From positions 66,982 to 130,981 of the forward strand of contig JBNRMW010000036.1 of the NCBI GenBank assembly GCA_050309795.1: a stretch of 64,000 nucleotides of DNA. The letters are read 5' to 3'. Every line of letters begins with the position of its first letter. Within the stretch, counting starts at the first letter, position 1. Shown here piece by piece: positions 37,278 through 45,911 of this stretch. The notes below the pieces were generated by a model. The model was not told the DNA's origin. It ran no database searches and saw only the letters and a program-made list of their open reading frames with translations. The stretch comes from JBNRMW01 sp050309795 (lineage in GTDB: Bacteria > Bacillota_I > Bacilli_A > Erysipelotrichales > Erysipelotrichaceae). Made by a program: the position numbers and the translations under genes.

Positions 37278-37793
37278 CTACGGTAGTCGATCCAGCATCA
37301 CTTCATCAACGCCATCCACTTCTTGTAGACGGACAAAAATGCGTTCACGACGTGAACTTGGAATATTCTTTCCAACATAGTCCGCTCGAATTGGAAGTTC
37401 GCGATGCCCACGATCAACTAAGACCGCACATTGTATAGAAGCAGGTCGGCCAGAATCAATAACCGCATCCATGGCTGCCCGAATCGTTCGACCACTATAA
37501 AGGACATCGTCGACAAGTACTACTTGTTTACCGTTAATATCGATAGGCAATTGTGTTCGCTCTAAATCGTGTTGGATATCATCACGCCAAGGAGCTATAT
37601 CTAAATTAATGACCTCAATTTCTTTGTTTTCCAATTGTTTTATAAATTGTGCCATCCGCTTCGCTAAATAAATGCCTCTTGTTTTAATGCCGACCAAGAC
37701 GACTTGTTCTACCCCTTCGTTATGTTCAATAATCTCATGAGTTAATCGCTTTAAGGAGCGATTAATAGAGGTTTGATCTAATATTTGTTTCAT
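37278..37793 (-). CDS. pyrR: PyrR bifunctional regulator / uracil phosphoribosyltransferase
   Basis: A 171-residue protein that attenuates pyr operons through RNA binding and has weak uracil phosphoribosyltransferase activity. PRPP-loop VVLVDDVLYSGRTIRAA and the KTRGIYLAKRM and VDRGHRELPIRADYVGKN segments match PyrR. AAGGAG supports this ATG. It is isolated here, with leuS downstream under its own promoter; no pyr genes or PyrR-binding leader are in the window. Confidence 0.95.
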   Translation of the reverse strand: MKQILDQTSINRSLKRLTHEIIEHNEGVEQVVLVGIKTRGIYLAKRMAQFIKQLENKEIEVINLDIAPWRDDIQHDLERTQLPIDINGKQVVLVDDVLYSGRTIRAAMDAVIDSGRPASIQCAVLVDRGHRELPIRADYVGKNIPSSRRERIFVRLQEVDGVDEVMLDRLP

Positions 37794-37804
37794 CTTTTTA
37801 CTCC

Positions 37805-37833
37805 TTGTCATTCCTGTTTTTTTATGGTATACT
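37805..37833 (+). promoter_or_regulatory. Promoter of the tRNA-Glu-Trp pair
   Basis: TTGTCA (37805-37810), 17 bases, TGG-TATACT (-10 at 37828-37833), an extended -10 type. It overlaps the divergent pyrR start region. Confidence 0.75.
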
Positions 37834-37854
37834 TCTATGGCATATCCATCCTTT

Positions 37855-37930
37855 GGCCCGTTGGAGAAACGGTTAACTCACATGCCTTTCACGCATGCAT
37901 TCACGGGTTCGAATCCCGTACGGGTCACCA
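37855..37930 (+). tRNA. tRNA-Glu (anticodon TTC)
   Basis: Acceptor stem GGCCCGT / ACGGGTC, anticodon loop CTTTCAC with TTC, T-loop TTCGAAT, and an encoded CCA end. Reads GAA and GAG. Confidence 0.95.
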
Positions 37931-37932
37931 AT

Positions 37933-38006
37933 AGGGGTATAGTTCAACGGTAGAGCAACGGTCTCCAAAACCGTAAATCCGGGTTCGAATCCTGGTACCC
38001 CTGCCA
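37933..38006 (+). tRNA. tRNA-Trp (anticodon CCA)
   Basis: Acceptor AGGGGTA / TACCCCT, anticodon loop CTCCAAA with CCA, T-loop TTCGAAT, encoded CCA. The anticodon reads TGG only, in line with TGA being a stop here. Only two bases separate it from tRNA-Glu. Confidence 0.96.
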
Positions 38007-38014
38007 ACTACTTT

Positions 38015-38053
38015 GTCCGCGTGTGATTAGATCACGACTTGTGGACTTTTTTT
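38015..38053 (+). terminator. Terminator of the tRNA pair
   Basis: GTCC / GGAC stem enclosing GTGTGAT / ATCACG, then seven T residues. Confidence 0.8.
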
Positions 38054-38271
38054 ATAAATAACGCTGACTTTGAAACATCAGCCCGTTACTTTCTCTTTTA
38101 ATATACTAAATTTTCACAATTAAATAAACCACGGAACTGAATTAAGCAACTTCCTACACCATCCAATTAAATAAGAGGACAGATAAGAACTATTTTCTTT
38201 CTAGCTGATTTCTATCCTATCCACCATCAATGGAATACGGTATAATAAGGATTATTTAAGGAGGTCTGAAA

Positions 38272-38514
38272 ATGGATCCACAAGATTTACACGAACTCGC
38301 AATTTCTTATTGTGAAACAATCTTTAAACGTAAAAGTCCAACCCCAAAACAATATATCAACACTTATTTAAAAGCCATTCGTTCCTTTGAAAACCAATTA
38401 GCTAAAACCATTGAATCCGACATCGGAGGTATGGAAGTGATTGAAGAAATTAAACACAATATCACCGCTCTAGACAACGAAAAGGAAGATGATGAGGATC
38501 TTATTTTATTTTAA
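38272..38514 (+). CDS. Small unknown acidic protein
   Basis: An 80-residue soluble, helix-rich protein (MDPQDLHELA start, acidic end EDDEDLILF) of no recognised family. AAGGAGG precedes the ATG and a TATAAT box lies at 38241-38246, so expression is likely. It overlaps the dacA start by 23 bases, so dacA is coupled to it. The 230 bases before it hold only this promoter. Confidence 0.8.
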   Translation: MDPQDLHELAISYCETIFKRKSPTPKQYINTYLKAIRSFENQLAKTIESDIGGMEVIEEIKHNITALDNEKEDDEDLILF

Positions 38515-39838
38515 AAAAAACTGGATGAAATTTACAACCCTCTGTTTTACAGTTGTTTTCGTCATGTTATCGCTTTTACCTGTGCGGGCACAAGTCGATT
38601 TAAACGACTTGTTTTTACAATTAAATTTAGAATCCCGATTCATTGAAGTAGCGATTCTCGAAGATAACAAAATAACCCCACTCTATGGGAAAAATGCCGA
38701 GAGCATGCTCTATCCAGCCTCTATAACAAAAATACTAAGTACGATTGTTGCTTTAGACCATCTCAATCATCGTTTAGACGAAGTGGTAACCGTTCAACCC
38801 GAAGACCTTGCTGGATTAACGGCTGGGAAAGCTTCAGTGGCTGGTTTTGTTGTAGGCGAAACCCTCAGTATACGGGAGTTATTATATGGCGCCCTACTTC
38901 CTAGTGGAGCTGATGCAACCAATGTCCTAGCTCGTTTGATTACTGGTTCAACGGAAGACTATATTAAATTGTTGAATCAAAAAGCTCAACAAATTGGAAT
39001 GAAAAATAGCCAATTTGTTAACGTAACCGGACTCTACAATGAACAACACTATAGCACTGCCCATGACCTAAATCGCCTGCTTGCGTACGCCCTAGAAAAT
39101 GACACCTTTGTTGAAATGTCCTCAACGATGCGCTATACCACTCAACCAAATAATAAACGACGACAAGGCATCACCTTAAATCACACCATTTACACCACCG
39201 CCCGCAATCAACAAATTGATTTAAAATATATTACAGGGGGTAAAACGGGCTGGATTCCCCAATCGGGATACAATTTATCCTCTTATCATCAATACTATGA
39301 TAAAACGATTCTTATCACGACTGGAGATGCCTATACTCCTGGATCCAACTTAAGAGATCACGAAAAAATCTACCAAGCATTGCTCGAAACTTCCCATGAA
39401 GTGGTTATGGTCGAACCTGGACAATCCCTTGGTTATGTTCCAATCGACTATGTGTGGGGAATAGACAACGTGAAACTCGCGCTAACCCAACCCTTAAGCG
39501 TTGAAGTTTCCGTCATTGTGGGTAAAGATGATCTAGATATGAACATCTCTCACCCTGAGAGCTTAGAAGCACCTTTAGAAACCGACAGTGAAATCGGAGC
39601 GGTTACAATCTATTATCAAGATGAACCCCTCGCACAACGGACGATATTAACATCTACCTCCTATGAACGTTCAAATATTCTCTACTTTCTAGCGATACTT
39701 GTTCAATTTATTTTGAAATATCGGCTACCCATAACCATGATTAGCGGTGTCCTTGTCCTTTTCATTTTAATAGGTGTCCTCTACTCCTATATTCAACGCC
39801 GACAGCGTCGTAAAGGTAAACGAAAATGGAAATTATAA
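38492..39838 (+). CDS. dacA: D-alanyl-D-alanine carboxypeptidase (DacA, PBP5-type)
   Basis: A 448-residue penicillin-binding protein that trims the stem pentapeptide. Signal peptide 1-34, SxxK S77-I-T-K80, SGA at 138-140 where SGN is usual, and KTG in GGKTGWI; these mark a class of D-Ala carboxypeptidase. A C-terminal hydrophobic helix (about 400-425) and basic end anchor it. The third residue of the SxN motif is Ala, as seen in some actinobacterial DD-peptidases with other residues there. AAGGAAG precedes two ATG codons. Confidence 0.9.
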   Translation: MRILFYFKKNWMKFTTLCFTVVFVMLSLLPVRAQVDLNDLFLQLNLESRFIEVAILEDNKITPLYGKNAESMLYPASITKILSTIVALDHLNHRLDEVVTVQPEDLAGLTAGKASVAGFVVGETLSIRELLYGALLPSGADATNVLARLITGSTEDYIKLLNQKAQQIGMKNSQFVNVTGLYNEQHYSTAHDLNRLLAYALENDTFVEMSSTMRYTTQPNNKRRQGITLNHTIYTTARNQQIDLKYITGGKTGWIPQSGYNLSSYHQYYDKTILITTGDAYTPGSNLRDHEKIYQALLETSHEVVMVEPGQSLGYVPIDYVWGIDNVKLALTQPLSVEVSVIVGKDDLDMNISHPESLEAPLETDSEIGAVTIYYQDEPLAQRTILTSTSYERSNILYFLAILVQFILKYRLPITMISGVLVLFILIGVLYSYIQRRQRRKGKRKWKL

Positions 39839-39862
39839 CTTTACATACTCTTATCTCATAAA

Positions 39863-39893
39863 AAATCAATCCGTTGCTGGATTGATTTCTTTT
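39863..39893. terminator. Bidirectional terminator between dacA and the HD gene
   Basis: Stem AAATCAATCC / GGATTGATTT, ten pairs, six-base loop, then a T tract on the plus strand; includes the stop of the minus-strand gene. Confidence 0.82.
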
Positions 39894-40492
39894 TGTATTT
39901 GCTTTAAAAAAAGCTCCATAAATTGATGTCGTTCATTTGCTAATTGACGACCTTTCTCCGTGTGCATCCGATCCTTTAGTTTTAATAGTTTGTCCTCAAA
40001 ATGTTGTAGGACTGAACGGTTAGAACGATACTGCTCTAAACTCTCTAAAGGTTGGGCATCTTCACTAGCACCATAGAGTCGACTACCGCGACTACCCCCA
40101 TACATACAGGCCCGAGCAATTCCAATGGCTCCAATTGCGTCCAAGCGATCGGCATCTTCTACAATTAAACCCACTTTTGATAACGGACGCTTTTCAAAGC
40201 CACCTTTAAATCCAAAGTTCTTTAAGTCCTTCAATAACAGGAGAATTTCTGCTTCAGACAATGATATCGAAGACACAATCATTCGGAAATCTTCTTCCAT
40301 ATTCAATGCAAAGCGTTGCTTATCGTCGTACAAATCATGGCACAACGCTAAAATAGTGACGAGATGTTCCGGTTCTTGTTCGACCTCATTAATAAGTAAG
40401 GCATTAGACAACACTCTTTGAATATGTGAAAAGTCATGAGCAGCCACCGAATCGTCCATTCTCTGCTCGACAATTGAAAACAGCTTATGCAT
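39866..40492 (-). CDS. HD-domain metal-dependent phosphohydrolase (YedJ-like)
   Basis: A 208-residue cytosolic protein with the HD fold: AHDFSHIQRVL, HDLYDD with the HD pair, and a later D in EDADRLDAIGAIGIARA. This matches the YedJ/YpgQ type, which hydrolyses nucleotides; the substrate is not known here. It overlaps the previous gene by eight bases. Confidence 0.85.
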   Translation of the reverse strand: MHKLFSIVEQRMDDSVAAHDFSHIQRVLSNALLINEVEQEPEHLVTILALCHDLYDDKQRFALNMEEDFRMIVSSISLSEAEILLLLKDLKNFGFKGGFEKRPLSKVGLIVEDADRLDAIGAIGIARACMYGGSRGSRLYGASEDAQPLESLEQYRSNRSVLQHFEDKLLKLKDRMHTEKGRQLANERHQFMELFLKQIQKEINPATD

Positions 40493-41024
40493 ACTTCATC
40501 CAGACAATTTCATATGATATTCTCAACCACAACAAAATTAATAAGCTTGAACCGATGATATTCGCCATCGTATAAGATATAACTTGATAAGCTGCTAATG
40601 GTGCCAAAACCGCAACCAAAATACTAAGTAATTTCGCTAAAAATATTTCCATATGTAAAAAGTTAGACAACTCCTGGCGGTGAACGACATAGTGAAACGC
40701 GACAAACGCCGCTTCAGCCGTCATTATTACTTGGATATTCAGTAATAAAATTTGCAATATCGTTGGTGGCCAGTCAAAAAACTGATAAACCCAAATAGTT
40801 ACCATCGCCATACAAACCGCCGTCAACCATGACAAAACAGCCCCTTGCTCCATACGGGTTTTTCGAACTTGTGAAAAATAATAGGAAATCGGTAAAATAA
40901 CTATTGAAATTAATAAAACAAGGACTGGAATATCTATTAACCACCAAACCAATAGACTACTCACAATAAGACCGGTCATGGTCATGAACCAAAACACCTT
41001 GTTTTTGAGAATATCTTTATTCAT
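40485..41024 (-). CDS. Unknown membrane protein
   Basis: A 179-residue integral membrane protein with five or six hydrophobic segments and no recognised family. ATG chosen over an upstream TTG; neither has a good ribosome site. The leader of about 140 bases follows a TGG-TATAAT promoter. Cotranscribed with the HD hydrolase. Confidence 0.7.
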   Translation of the reverse strand: MNKDILKNKVFWFMTMTGLIVSSLLVWWLIDIPVLVLLISIVILPISYYFSQVRKTRMEQGAVLSWLTAVCMAMVTIWVYQFFDWPPTILQILLLNIQVIMTAEAAFVAFHYVVHRQELSNFLHMEIFLAKLLSILVAVLAPLAAYQVISYTMANIIGSSLLILLWLRISYEIVWMKYA

Positions 41025-41172
41025 AAAAATTAACCAAATAACCAATATTCAACTTTTGATTTACATATTGACCTTTCATTACTTTCTCCCTATGGATCAC
41101 ATCTACTAAAATAAAACTTCTTCCGAAATTAAAGAAGATAGAAATACTATGTTTTTAACTTAATGCTGTCTA

Positions 41173-41201
41173 ATTATACCATCTACGACCATATCAAACA
41201 A
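41173..41201 (-). promoter_or_regulatory. Promoter of the membrane protein / HD gene pair
   Basis: TTGTTT (41196-41201) and TGG-TATAAT (-10 at 41173-41178), spacer 17 bases. Confidence 0.6.
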
Positions 41202-41261
41202 CGAATCAAAAACAGCGTATTCATTAATGGATTTCACTTTTAAATCTACAACTATTAGAAA

Positions 41262-41281
41262 AGAGCATCCGAAGACGCTCT
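41262..41281 (-). terminator. Terminator of the opp operon
   Basis: Minus-strand stem AGAGCGTC / GATGCTCT around a TTCG tetraloop, a stable hairpin, followed by TTTTC, nine bases after the last opp-linked gene. Confidence 0.75.
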
Positions 41282-41290
41282 AATTTCATT

Positions 41291-41491
41291 CTAAATGAGT
41301 AGTAAAATAATAATAATCGCGCCCCAAATAACCAACAACGTTAGAATCACGGCAGGTAACAAGGTTTTCAAGGCATGAAAGATTAAGAGCCATTCGTCTT
41401 TTCGACTTAGATTCAAATCTTGAACCTTCTTGCGCATTTCATTATACTCTTCTTCAGTATATTTCTCTATAGGTCTTTTAAATAGTTTCAT
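41291..41491 (-). CDS. Small single-span membrane protein at the end of the opp operon
   Basis: A 66-residue protein. A charged cytosolic part (KRPIEKYTEEEYNEMRKKVQ) is followed by an amphipathic segment and a C-terminal hydrophobic helix (about 48-66). Its ATG lies inside the end of oppF with 14 bases of overlap and no ribosome site, so it is translationally coupled to oppF. It may be an accessory of the transporter; no family is recognised. Confidence 0.65.
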   Translation of the reverse strand: MKLFKRPIEKYTEEEYNEMRKKVQDLNLSRKDEWLLIFHALKTLLPAVILTLLVIWGAIIIILLLI

Positions 41492-43037
41492 TTTCGTGTG
41501 GTTCATATAAATGACACGCGACTTCATGACCTGGACGCGCTTCAAGTAGTTGAGGTTCAACCTCGAAACACTTGTCAAAAGCATATTTACAACGCGTGTT
41601 AAATTTACAGCCCTTCGGTGGATTTACCGCAGAAGGAATATCTCCTTCAAGAATTTGAAGTTCATATCCGCCTTCGATATCAGTTCGAGGAATCGCTTGT
41701 AACAATGCTTGTGTATACGGATGTAAAGGATTCTCGAAAATCTTATCCGACTCCGTTAACTCCACTATATGACCAAGATACATGACCGCTACCCGATCGG
41801 AAATATATTTTACAACGGATAAATCATGCGTAATAAAGAGATACGTTAAACTGAATTCCTCTTTTAAATCTTGTAACAAGTTAATAACTTGTGATTGAAT
41901 GGAAACATCCAGAGCCGATACTGCTTCATCACAAACAATGAAACGTGGTCTGAGCGCTAAAGCTCTTGCGATACCAATTCTCTGTCTTTGTCCACCCGAG
42001 AATTGGTGTGGATATCGATGAATGAAATATGGCGCTAATCCGCATTCACCCATGATTTCTTGGATATATTCCTGATAACCAGGCGATCGTGGTGATTCAA
42101 AAATTCCATGAGCCAACACCCCTTCTCCAATAATTTGACCAACAGTCATTCTTGGATTTAAGGAAGAGTACGGGTCTTGGAAAATTATTTGTAAGTCTCG
42201 GCGTAAGCGACGCATTTCTCTAGTTTCTAACTTAGATAAATCAATGCCATCGTTACGTTGGGCTTCAAACTCCTCAAATCGGTCGTTGTGTTGGCACTCA
42301 TTTCGGAGGTTTTCAACAACAACTTCACGTTCTTCGACTTCTCGTTCTAAAGCACTTTCCGTTTTCAATAATTGATTGATTTTTTCATCAATACTTGCAA
42401 TTTTATTTGCATTTTTAGGATTTGTTTTAGAGGTTTCAAGCTCATTAATTTCTAATCGTGCATCCGCAAGTTTTACTTGGCTTTCATAAAGCGCAATCAA
42501 TACTGCAGAGACTTTCTTGAGATCTGGGTGGGTGACTAATCCACCAGCAATTCTAAAGATATTTTGATATTTATTGTGGATATCGCGAAGTTTGAGGGTA
42601 ACTTTTTCCTGTGCACGGCCTTGTTCAACATCGGAGCCCACCACTCGCTTAGCCTCTTCTTCCAAGGCTATTAATTCACGTTCGGCTTTTAAAAACTCCG
42701 GATATTGTTTTGTCAGTGATTGCATCACTTCTTTAGCATAACGCGGAGCAATTTCGGCTAGCGTTTCGCCATAATAAAGCGTTGAGCCATCGGTTTGCTC
42801 ATACAGTTGAACAATGGTGCGCCCCAAAGTAGATTTTCCACAGCCAGATTCGCCAACCAAACCAAGGGTTTCCCCTTTAAAAATGTTTAAGGTAATACTT
42901 TCGTTTGCTCGGACATACTCTTGTTTTTGTGAAAACATCGATTTCTTTTTAATTGGAAAATACTTTTTAAGATTTCGAACAGACAATAAAACTTCACTAT
43001 GCTTATTATTCGACGGCGTCAGGATTGAAGTGCTCAT
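41478..43037 (-). CDS. oppF: Oligopeptide ABC transporter ATPase OppF with about 170-residue insertion
   Basis: A 519-residue ATPase where about 310-350 is usual. Walker A GESGCGKST (62-70), Q-loop QDP (287-289), signature FSGGQRQR (346-353), Walker B FIVCDE (366-371), and the C-terminal OppD/F cysteine motif GCKFNTRCKYAFDKC. Between Walker A and the conserved RRLRRDLQIIFQDP, residues about 92-264 are an insertion rich in charged heptads (EREVEEREVVVENLRNE), predicted coiled coil. The ATG has AAAGGAGA and overlaps oppD by 32 bases. ATP-binding residues are intact. Confidence 0.9.
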   Translation of the reverse strand: MSTSILTPSNNKHSEVLLSVRNLKKYFPIKKKSMFSQKQEYVRANESITLNIFKGETLGLVGESGCGKSTLGRTIVQLYEQTDGSTLYYGETLAEIAPRYAKEVMQSLTKQYPEFLKAERELIALEEEAKRVVGSDVEQGRAQEKVTLKLRDIHNKYQNIFRIAGGLVTHPDLKKVSAVLIALYESQVKLADARLEINELETSKTNPKNANKIASIDEKINQLLKTESALEREVEEREVVVENLRNECQHNDRFEEFEAQRNDGIDLSKLETREMRRLRRDLQIIFQDPYSSLNPRMTVGQIIGEGVLAHGIFESPRSPGYQEYIQEIMGECGLAPYFIHRYPHQFSGGQRQRIGIARALALRPRFIVCDEAVSALDVSIQSQVINLLQDLKEEFSLTYLFITHDLSVVKYISDRVAVMYLGHIVELTESDKIFENPLHPYTQALLQAIPRTDIEGGYELQILEGDIPSAVNPPKGCKFNTRCKYAFDKCFEVEPQLLEARPGHEVACHLYEPHENETI

Positions 43038-44025
43038 TTACAGTTCTCTCTCCTTTCTTAGGATAGAAACAACGAATTTGTTGGAATTCATTGACATATT
43101 CTAATTCAGGCATTTCTGCCCGACATTTATCGGTTGCGTATTTACAACGCTCCGCAAAACGGCATCCCTCTGGTAAATTCAAAGGATGGGGAACTGCCCC
43201 AGGAATGGCATCTAAACGTTCGCCACGATCTGAATTCAAGCGCGGAATGGAATAGAGTAAGCCCTCCGTATACGGATGTTGATATTCGCTCTTGTTAGCA
43301 AAAATATAGTCGACAGGAGCATTTTCAACAACTTGACCGCAATACATCACCGCCACTTCGTCCGCCATTTGATTAATGACGCCTAAATCGTGCGTGATAA
43401 ACATGATGGAGGTTCCTGTCTCTTCTTTTAACTCATTCATGAGTTTAAGAATTTGTGCTTGGATAGTGACATCTAGCGCCGTTGTCGGTTCGTCAGCAAT
43501 CAGTAATTTCGGACGACAAGCTAAGGCCATCGCAATCATTACACGCTGGTTCATTCCACCGGAAAGTTGGAAAGGGTATTGTTTAACCACCACTTCAGGG
43601 TTTGGAATCTTAACCATCGATAATAACTCAACACTACGATTAGCGGCTTCCTTTTTAGTCATATCTTGGTGGAGCATTAAGACTTCGGACAACTGTCGTT
43701 CAACAGAGAAAACTGGGTTTAACGACGTCATTGGTTCCTGGAAAATAATTGAAATATTATTTCCACGAATACCTTGTAGTTCTTTCTCACTCATCGTCGA
43801 AATAACTTCTCCATCAAAGGTAATTTCCCCTTCATGAATCTTTTGGTTGTGTTCAAACAGCTTTAAAATGCTCATCGCTGTTTGAGATTTACCTGAACCC
43901 GATTCACCAACCACACCGAGGGTCTTCCCAGCTTCGATCGACAACGAAACGCCATCAACCGCTTTGATAATTCCTCGGCGAGTCGTAAAGTACGTATGTA
44001 AGTTTTTAATTTCTAATAATGCCAT
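43006..44025 (-). CDS. oppD: Oligopeptide ABC transporter ATPase OppD
   Basis: A 339-residue cytosolic ATPase that powers peptide import with OppF. Walker A GESGSGKSQ, signature LSGGMNQRVMIA, Walker B LLIADEPTTALDVT, H-loop FITHDL, and the C-terminal motif GCRFAERCKYATDKC. No insertion: normal length, unlike its partner OppF. GGAGG precedes the ATG. Confidence 0.96.
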   Translation of the reverse strand: MALLEIKNLHTYFTTRRGIIKAVDGVSLSIEAGKTLGVVGESGSGKSQTAMSILKLFEHNQKIHEGEITFDGEVISTMSEKELQGIRGNNISIIFQEPMTSLNPVFSVERQLSEVLMLHQDMTKKEAANRSVELLSMVKIPNPEVVVKQYPFQLSGGMNQRVMIAMALACRPKLLIADEPTTALDVTIQAQILKLMNELKEETGTSIMFITHDLGVINQMADEVAVMYCGQVVENAPVDYIFANKSEYQHPYTEGLLYSIPRLNSDRGERLDAIPGAVPHPLNLPEGCRFAERCKYATDKCRAEMPELEYVNEFQQIRCFYPKKGERTVNEHFNPDAVE

Positions 44026-44037
44026 AACAAGTCCTCC

Positions 44038-45900
44038 CTATTTCTCATTAGATTTTGGATCCAGCGCATCGCGTAAACCATCACCTACTAAGTTAATGGA
44101 TAATGCCGTAATGAATACCATGAAACCAGGGAAAACCCATCTCCACCAGTAGTCTTCAATAACGGTCGCTGTCTGAGCATCACTGAGCATATTACCCCAG
44201 GAAGGGAAAGGGAATTGAACCCCAAAACCTAAGAAGGAAAGTCCAGCCTCAATTAATAAGGAACTCGCATAACCCAAGGTAATTTGAACAATAACAATGT
44301 TCAATACGTTTGGAAGAATGTGTTTAATAACAATATTGCGTTCTCGAATACCAAGTGCTCGAGCCGCCATAACAAAATCTTTTTCACGTTCAGCCAAGAT
44401 TTGACCACGGACTAAACGGGCAATTCCAGGCCATCCTGTAACTCCTAAAATCAACATAATCATGATCATTCGCTGGGTAGCTGGGAATCCTGGTGGCAAC
44501 ATCGCTGACAACGTAATAACTAATGGATAGAATGGGAACGACCCAATAATCTCACCCAGACGCATCAATAAATTATCGATTCGACCACCGTAGAATCCAG
44601 CAATCATACCCACAACCGTACCAATAAAAATCTGAATAATGATGGCTAAAGCCCCAACCGTTAAGGAAACTCGCCCACCATGAATAAGTCGAACAAATAA
44701 ATCTCGCCCAAACTCATCCGAACCTAGGATAAAGCCTTTGTTTCCCCAAGAAACAAGATTACCATCTTCATTAATAGCATAGTTTTGGAAATAATCAGAA
44801 GAAATCATCGATACACCGGATAGATTCGTCGGCATATTTAACTGATTATAGTTATTATCGCCCCAAGTCATTACCGATCCATCTTCTAATAAAACAGTGA
44901 TGTGTTCGCGACCAGTATCCACAGAAATAATCTTTTGATCAATCTCAGGAAAACGCATAACTGGTGCACCGGAATATCCCCATCCATATAGAACGCCATC
45001 TTCATCAACCGCAAATCCGTTTCTAAAACTGACCGCGATGTCAATGGCTTTTTTTCCTTGCTTGAATTCTTCTGGAATATAGCGCGTATGCACGTTACCA
45101 GAAGCTCCATAGGAATCAATGGTTCCATCCTGCAAGAGAACAACCGCCGAGGTCGAAGTCACCGCGATATCTTCAACTTGACCTTGAATGCGTTCAGGAA
45201 CGCGGTCTAAACGGTTATTGGTAGTCGCACCCCAAACAACGAGATTCCCTTTTTCGGTGATAAAATAACTCACTAAGTCTCCAGCACCAATCTTTGAAAT
45301 CTTCTCATCAAGCATTAAGGCCGGGTTATCTGCTAAAAGTTCTGGCGGACATCCCACCGGCGGACAAGAAACAGCGCCGGATCTACTAGATTCTAGCAAC
45401 TTTTCAACACTAGCTTGTCCAAACGTATTATAGCCCCAACCAAAAATCTCGTTATCCTCCGTTAACACGAGTACATGGCGATCACCTGCCGCAATATCCA
45501 CGATAAACTCTGATTCTAAACGATCTTTAACTTCTTGAGATGGTGATAAGACATCGTTATTGTCAACACCCCAGTAGGTGACATCCCCTTGATCATCAAG
45601 CGCAATGGAGAATGTAATACCCGATTCTACTTTAATAATATTTTTATCGTTCAATTCTTTAGGAAAATTCAAGTACCCTCGCCCAGGCCGAATATTACGT
45701 AAAACAGGTTGGTCAAAATAAGGTTTAAACTCCGTAATTGATGAACCAACAAACACAAAGACAAAGATAGAAATAAAAACGGTTAAACCGGAAACGGCTA
45801 ATTTATTTCTAAAAAAGTTCTTTGCAGTTGCTTGCATAGGTGTATCAAATTTTTCAAAACCGTTTGCTTTGTTTGTAACTTTTTTATTTTTGTTCAACAT
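44038..45900 (-). CDS. oppC: Oligopeptide ABC permease OppC with an inserted seven-repeat RCC1-like propeller
   Basis: A 620-residue permease where about 300 is usual. TM1 lies at about 33-52. Residues about 77-390 are an insertion with seven repeats, each a strand pattern ending in an aromatic-G such as TYWG, FGWG, VVWG, DSYG, YGWG, MTWG and VSWG (ends near 111, 156, 224, 265, 308, 347, 386). This is the RCC1-repeat pattern, and seven match a full propeller. After it comes the normal GSDEFGRDLFVRLIHGGRVSL, TM2 to TM6 and the EAA loop AARALGIRERN. In the OppC topology the insertion lies outside the cell. Cys179 and Cys184 are in repeat 2-3. GGGG 8 bases before this ATG; a GTG three codons earlier is less likely. 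Confidence 0.9.
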   Translation of the reverse strand: MLNKNKKVTNKANGFEKFDTPMQATAKNFFRNKLAVSGLTVFISIFVFVFVGSSITEFKPYFDQPVLRNIRPGRGYLNFPKELNDKNIIKVESGITFSIALDDQGDVTYWGVDNNDVLSPSQEVKDRLESEFIVDIAAGDRHVLVLTEDNEIFGWGYNTFGQASVEKLLESSRSGAVSCPPVGCPPELLADNPALMLDEKISKIGAGDLVSYFITEKGNLVVWGATTNNRLDRVPERIQGQVEDIAVTSTSAVVLLQDGTIDSYGASGNVHTRYIPEEFKQGKKAIDIAVSFRNGFAVDEDGVLYGWGYSGAPVMRFPEIDQKIISVDTGREHITVLLEDGSVMTWGDNNYNQLNMPTNLSGVSMISSDYFQNYAINEDGNLVSWGNKGFILGSDEFGRDLFVRLIHGGRVSLTVGALAIIIQIFIGTVVGMIAGFYGGRIDNLLMRLGEIIGSFPFYPLVITLSAMLPPGFPATQRMIMIMLILGVTGWPGIARLVRGQILAEREKDFVMAARALGIRERNIVIKHILPNVLNIVIVQITLGYASSLLIEAGLSFLGFGVQFPFPSWGNMLSDAQTATVIEDYWWRWVFPGFMVFITALSINLVGDGLRDALDPKSNEK

Positions 45901-45911
45901 TTTAGACACCC

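Noticed and set aside
37933..38006. TGA as a Trp codon, as in mycoplasmas
   Set aside because: tRNA-Trp has CCA, nagA, hrcA, stp and others end properly at TGA, and Trp sites use TGG.
44038..45900. WD40, Kelch or BNR propeller for the OppC insertion
   Set aside because: The repeat ends are aromatic-G after ALxxDG-like turns, as in RCC1; there is no WD, GG-GG Kelch or SxDxGxTW pattern.
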